5,786 nt of DNA from Nanobdellota archaeon (GTDB taxonomy: Archaea; Thermoproteota; Nitrososphaeria; Nitrososphaerales; Nitrosopumilaceae). Under the pieces are notes generated by a model. It was not told the origin of the DNA and made no database searches. It worked only from the letters and a program-made list of their open reading frames with translations. Below, in pieces: positions 5,576 through 5,786 of the stretch (its first letter is position 1; every line of letters begins with the position of its first letter). Location of the stretch: the NCBI GenBank assembly GCA_012030815.1, contig JAAUVF010000067.1, positions 1-5,786 of the forward strand, written 5' to 3'. A program made the position numbers and the translations under genes.

Positions 5576-5786
5576 AATGCTTCCTTTAGATTAATTAAAT
5601 TCTCAGTCATTTTAGAGATATAAGTTCCATCGCCTCCAATTTCTAATGGAGATAAAACCAATACTTTTCCTCTAATTTCATTTGCAATTACTTGAGAAGT
5701 TCTAGGATCAGCTGTCTCTTCAGTGAATATAACATTAAGATTAAGTTCTTTAGCTTTTATAGATTACGTTTTCTAAAGTCTTTGCA
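5569..5786 (-). CDS. znuA: Zn/Mn-type ABC transporter solute-binding protein, C-terminal end, apparent frameshift
   Basis: The C-terminal end of a cluster-9 (ZnuA/TroA) metal-binding lipoprotein or secreted protein. Most of the gene, including the His ligands, lies beyond the window. From 5754 down to the TGA at 5571-5569 the frame reads AKELNLNVIFTEETADP, then VIANEIRGKVLVLSPLE, then GGDGTYISKMTENL and LINLKEALC. This follows the family pattern of FxE, a (T/N)-G/R-x-K-V-x-x-L-x-P segment and a final Y-x-x-M-x-x-N-L-x-x-L-x-x-A-L helix. Upstream this frame has stops, while 5785-5756 in the next frame reads AKTLENVIYK, exactly the preceding family segment. The two join perfectly if one T (plus strand) in the four-T run 5755-5758 is removed. 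The gene is therefore either disrupted or carries a one-base sequencing error. Ser stands in LSPLE where many ZnuA proteins have LDPL. The stop overlaps the start of the ATPase gene, as expected within an operon. Confidence 0.78.

Noticed and set aside
1..5786. tRNA, rRNA, insertion sequence or CRISPR array
   Set aside because: The window is nearly all protein-coding; no cloverleaf, rRNA-like segment, transposase or regularly spaced repeat was seen.

Overview
The window is AT-rich (roughly one third G+C by eye) and tightly packed. It reads as chromosome from a marine-type ammonia-oxidising thaumarchaeon (Nitrosopumilus-like). The strongest lineage clue is the first gene, which ends in a VPEFG motif, a hydrophobic helix and a short tail. 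That is the PEFG-CTERM sorting signal, which is characteristic of Thaumarchaeota. The lack of clear Shine-Dalgarno sites, TATA-like boxes close to start codons and T-rich gene ends also suit an archaeon. The organism is inferred; no marker gene is present.

Layout: (1) 2-508, plus strand: 3' part of a secreted, His-rich PEFG-CTERM protein whose 5' end lies outside the window. (2) 506-550: hairpin plus T-tract between two convergent genes. (3) 538-1182, minus strand: a secreted, C-terminally anchored protein whose predicted mature form starts with His; it resembles proteins often encoded beside CopC/CopD. (4) 1183-1271: 89-bp divergent promoter region. (5) 1272-4046, plus strand: a 924-residue fusion of a CopC domain, a CopD-type 8-helix membrane domain, a beta-sandwich domain, a seven-repeat streptogramin-lyase-like (Vgb/NHL-like) beta-propeller and a final membrane helix. 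(6) 5786-4035, minus strand: a cluster-9 metal ABC transporter operon in the order znuA (3' end only, apparently frameshifted), znuC and znuB. It converges on the CopCD fusion gene, with a 12-bp overlap of the coding ends. No intergenic stretch exceeds 100 bases.

The common theme is extracytoplasmic transition-metal handling. The CopC domain carries the classic Cu(II) ligand set (mature N-terminal His plus D-x-H) and sits on a CopD-like membrane domain. The divergent neighbour has the same kind of predicted N-terminal His, the PEFG protein is rich in His and acidic residues, and a ZnuABC/TroABC-type importer lies alongside. Ammonia oxidisers of this group depend heavily on copper enzymes, so a copper (and zinc or manganese) acquisition locus is a sensible reading. 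The substrate of the ABC transporter and the role of the propeller are inferences.

Two places suggest single-base indels in A/T homopolymers. One is in znuA (T-run 5755-5758) and the other is at the start of the CopCD fusion (A-run 1267-1272). Either could be a sequencing error or a real mutation.
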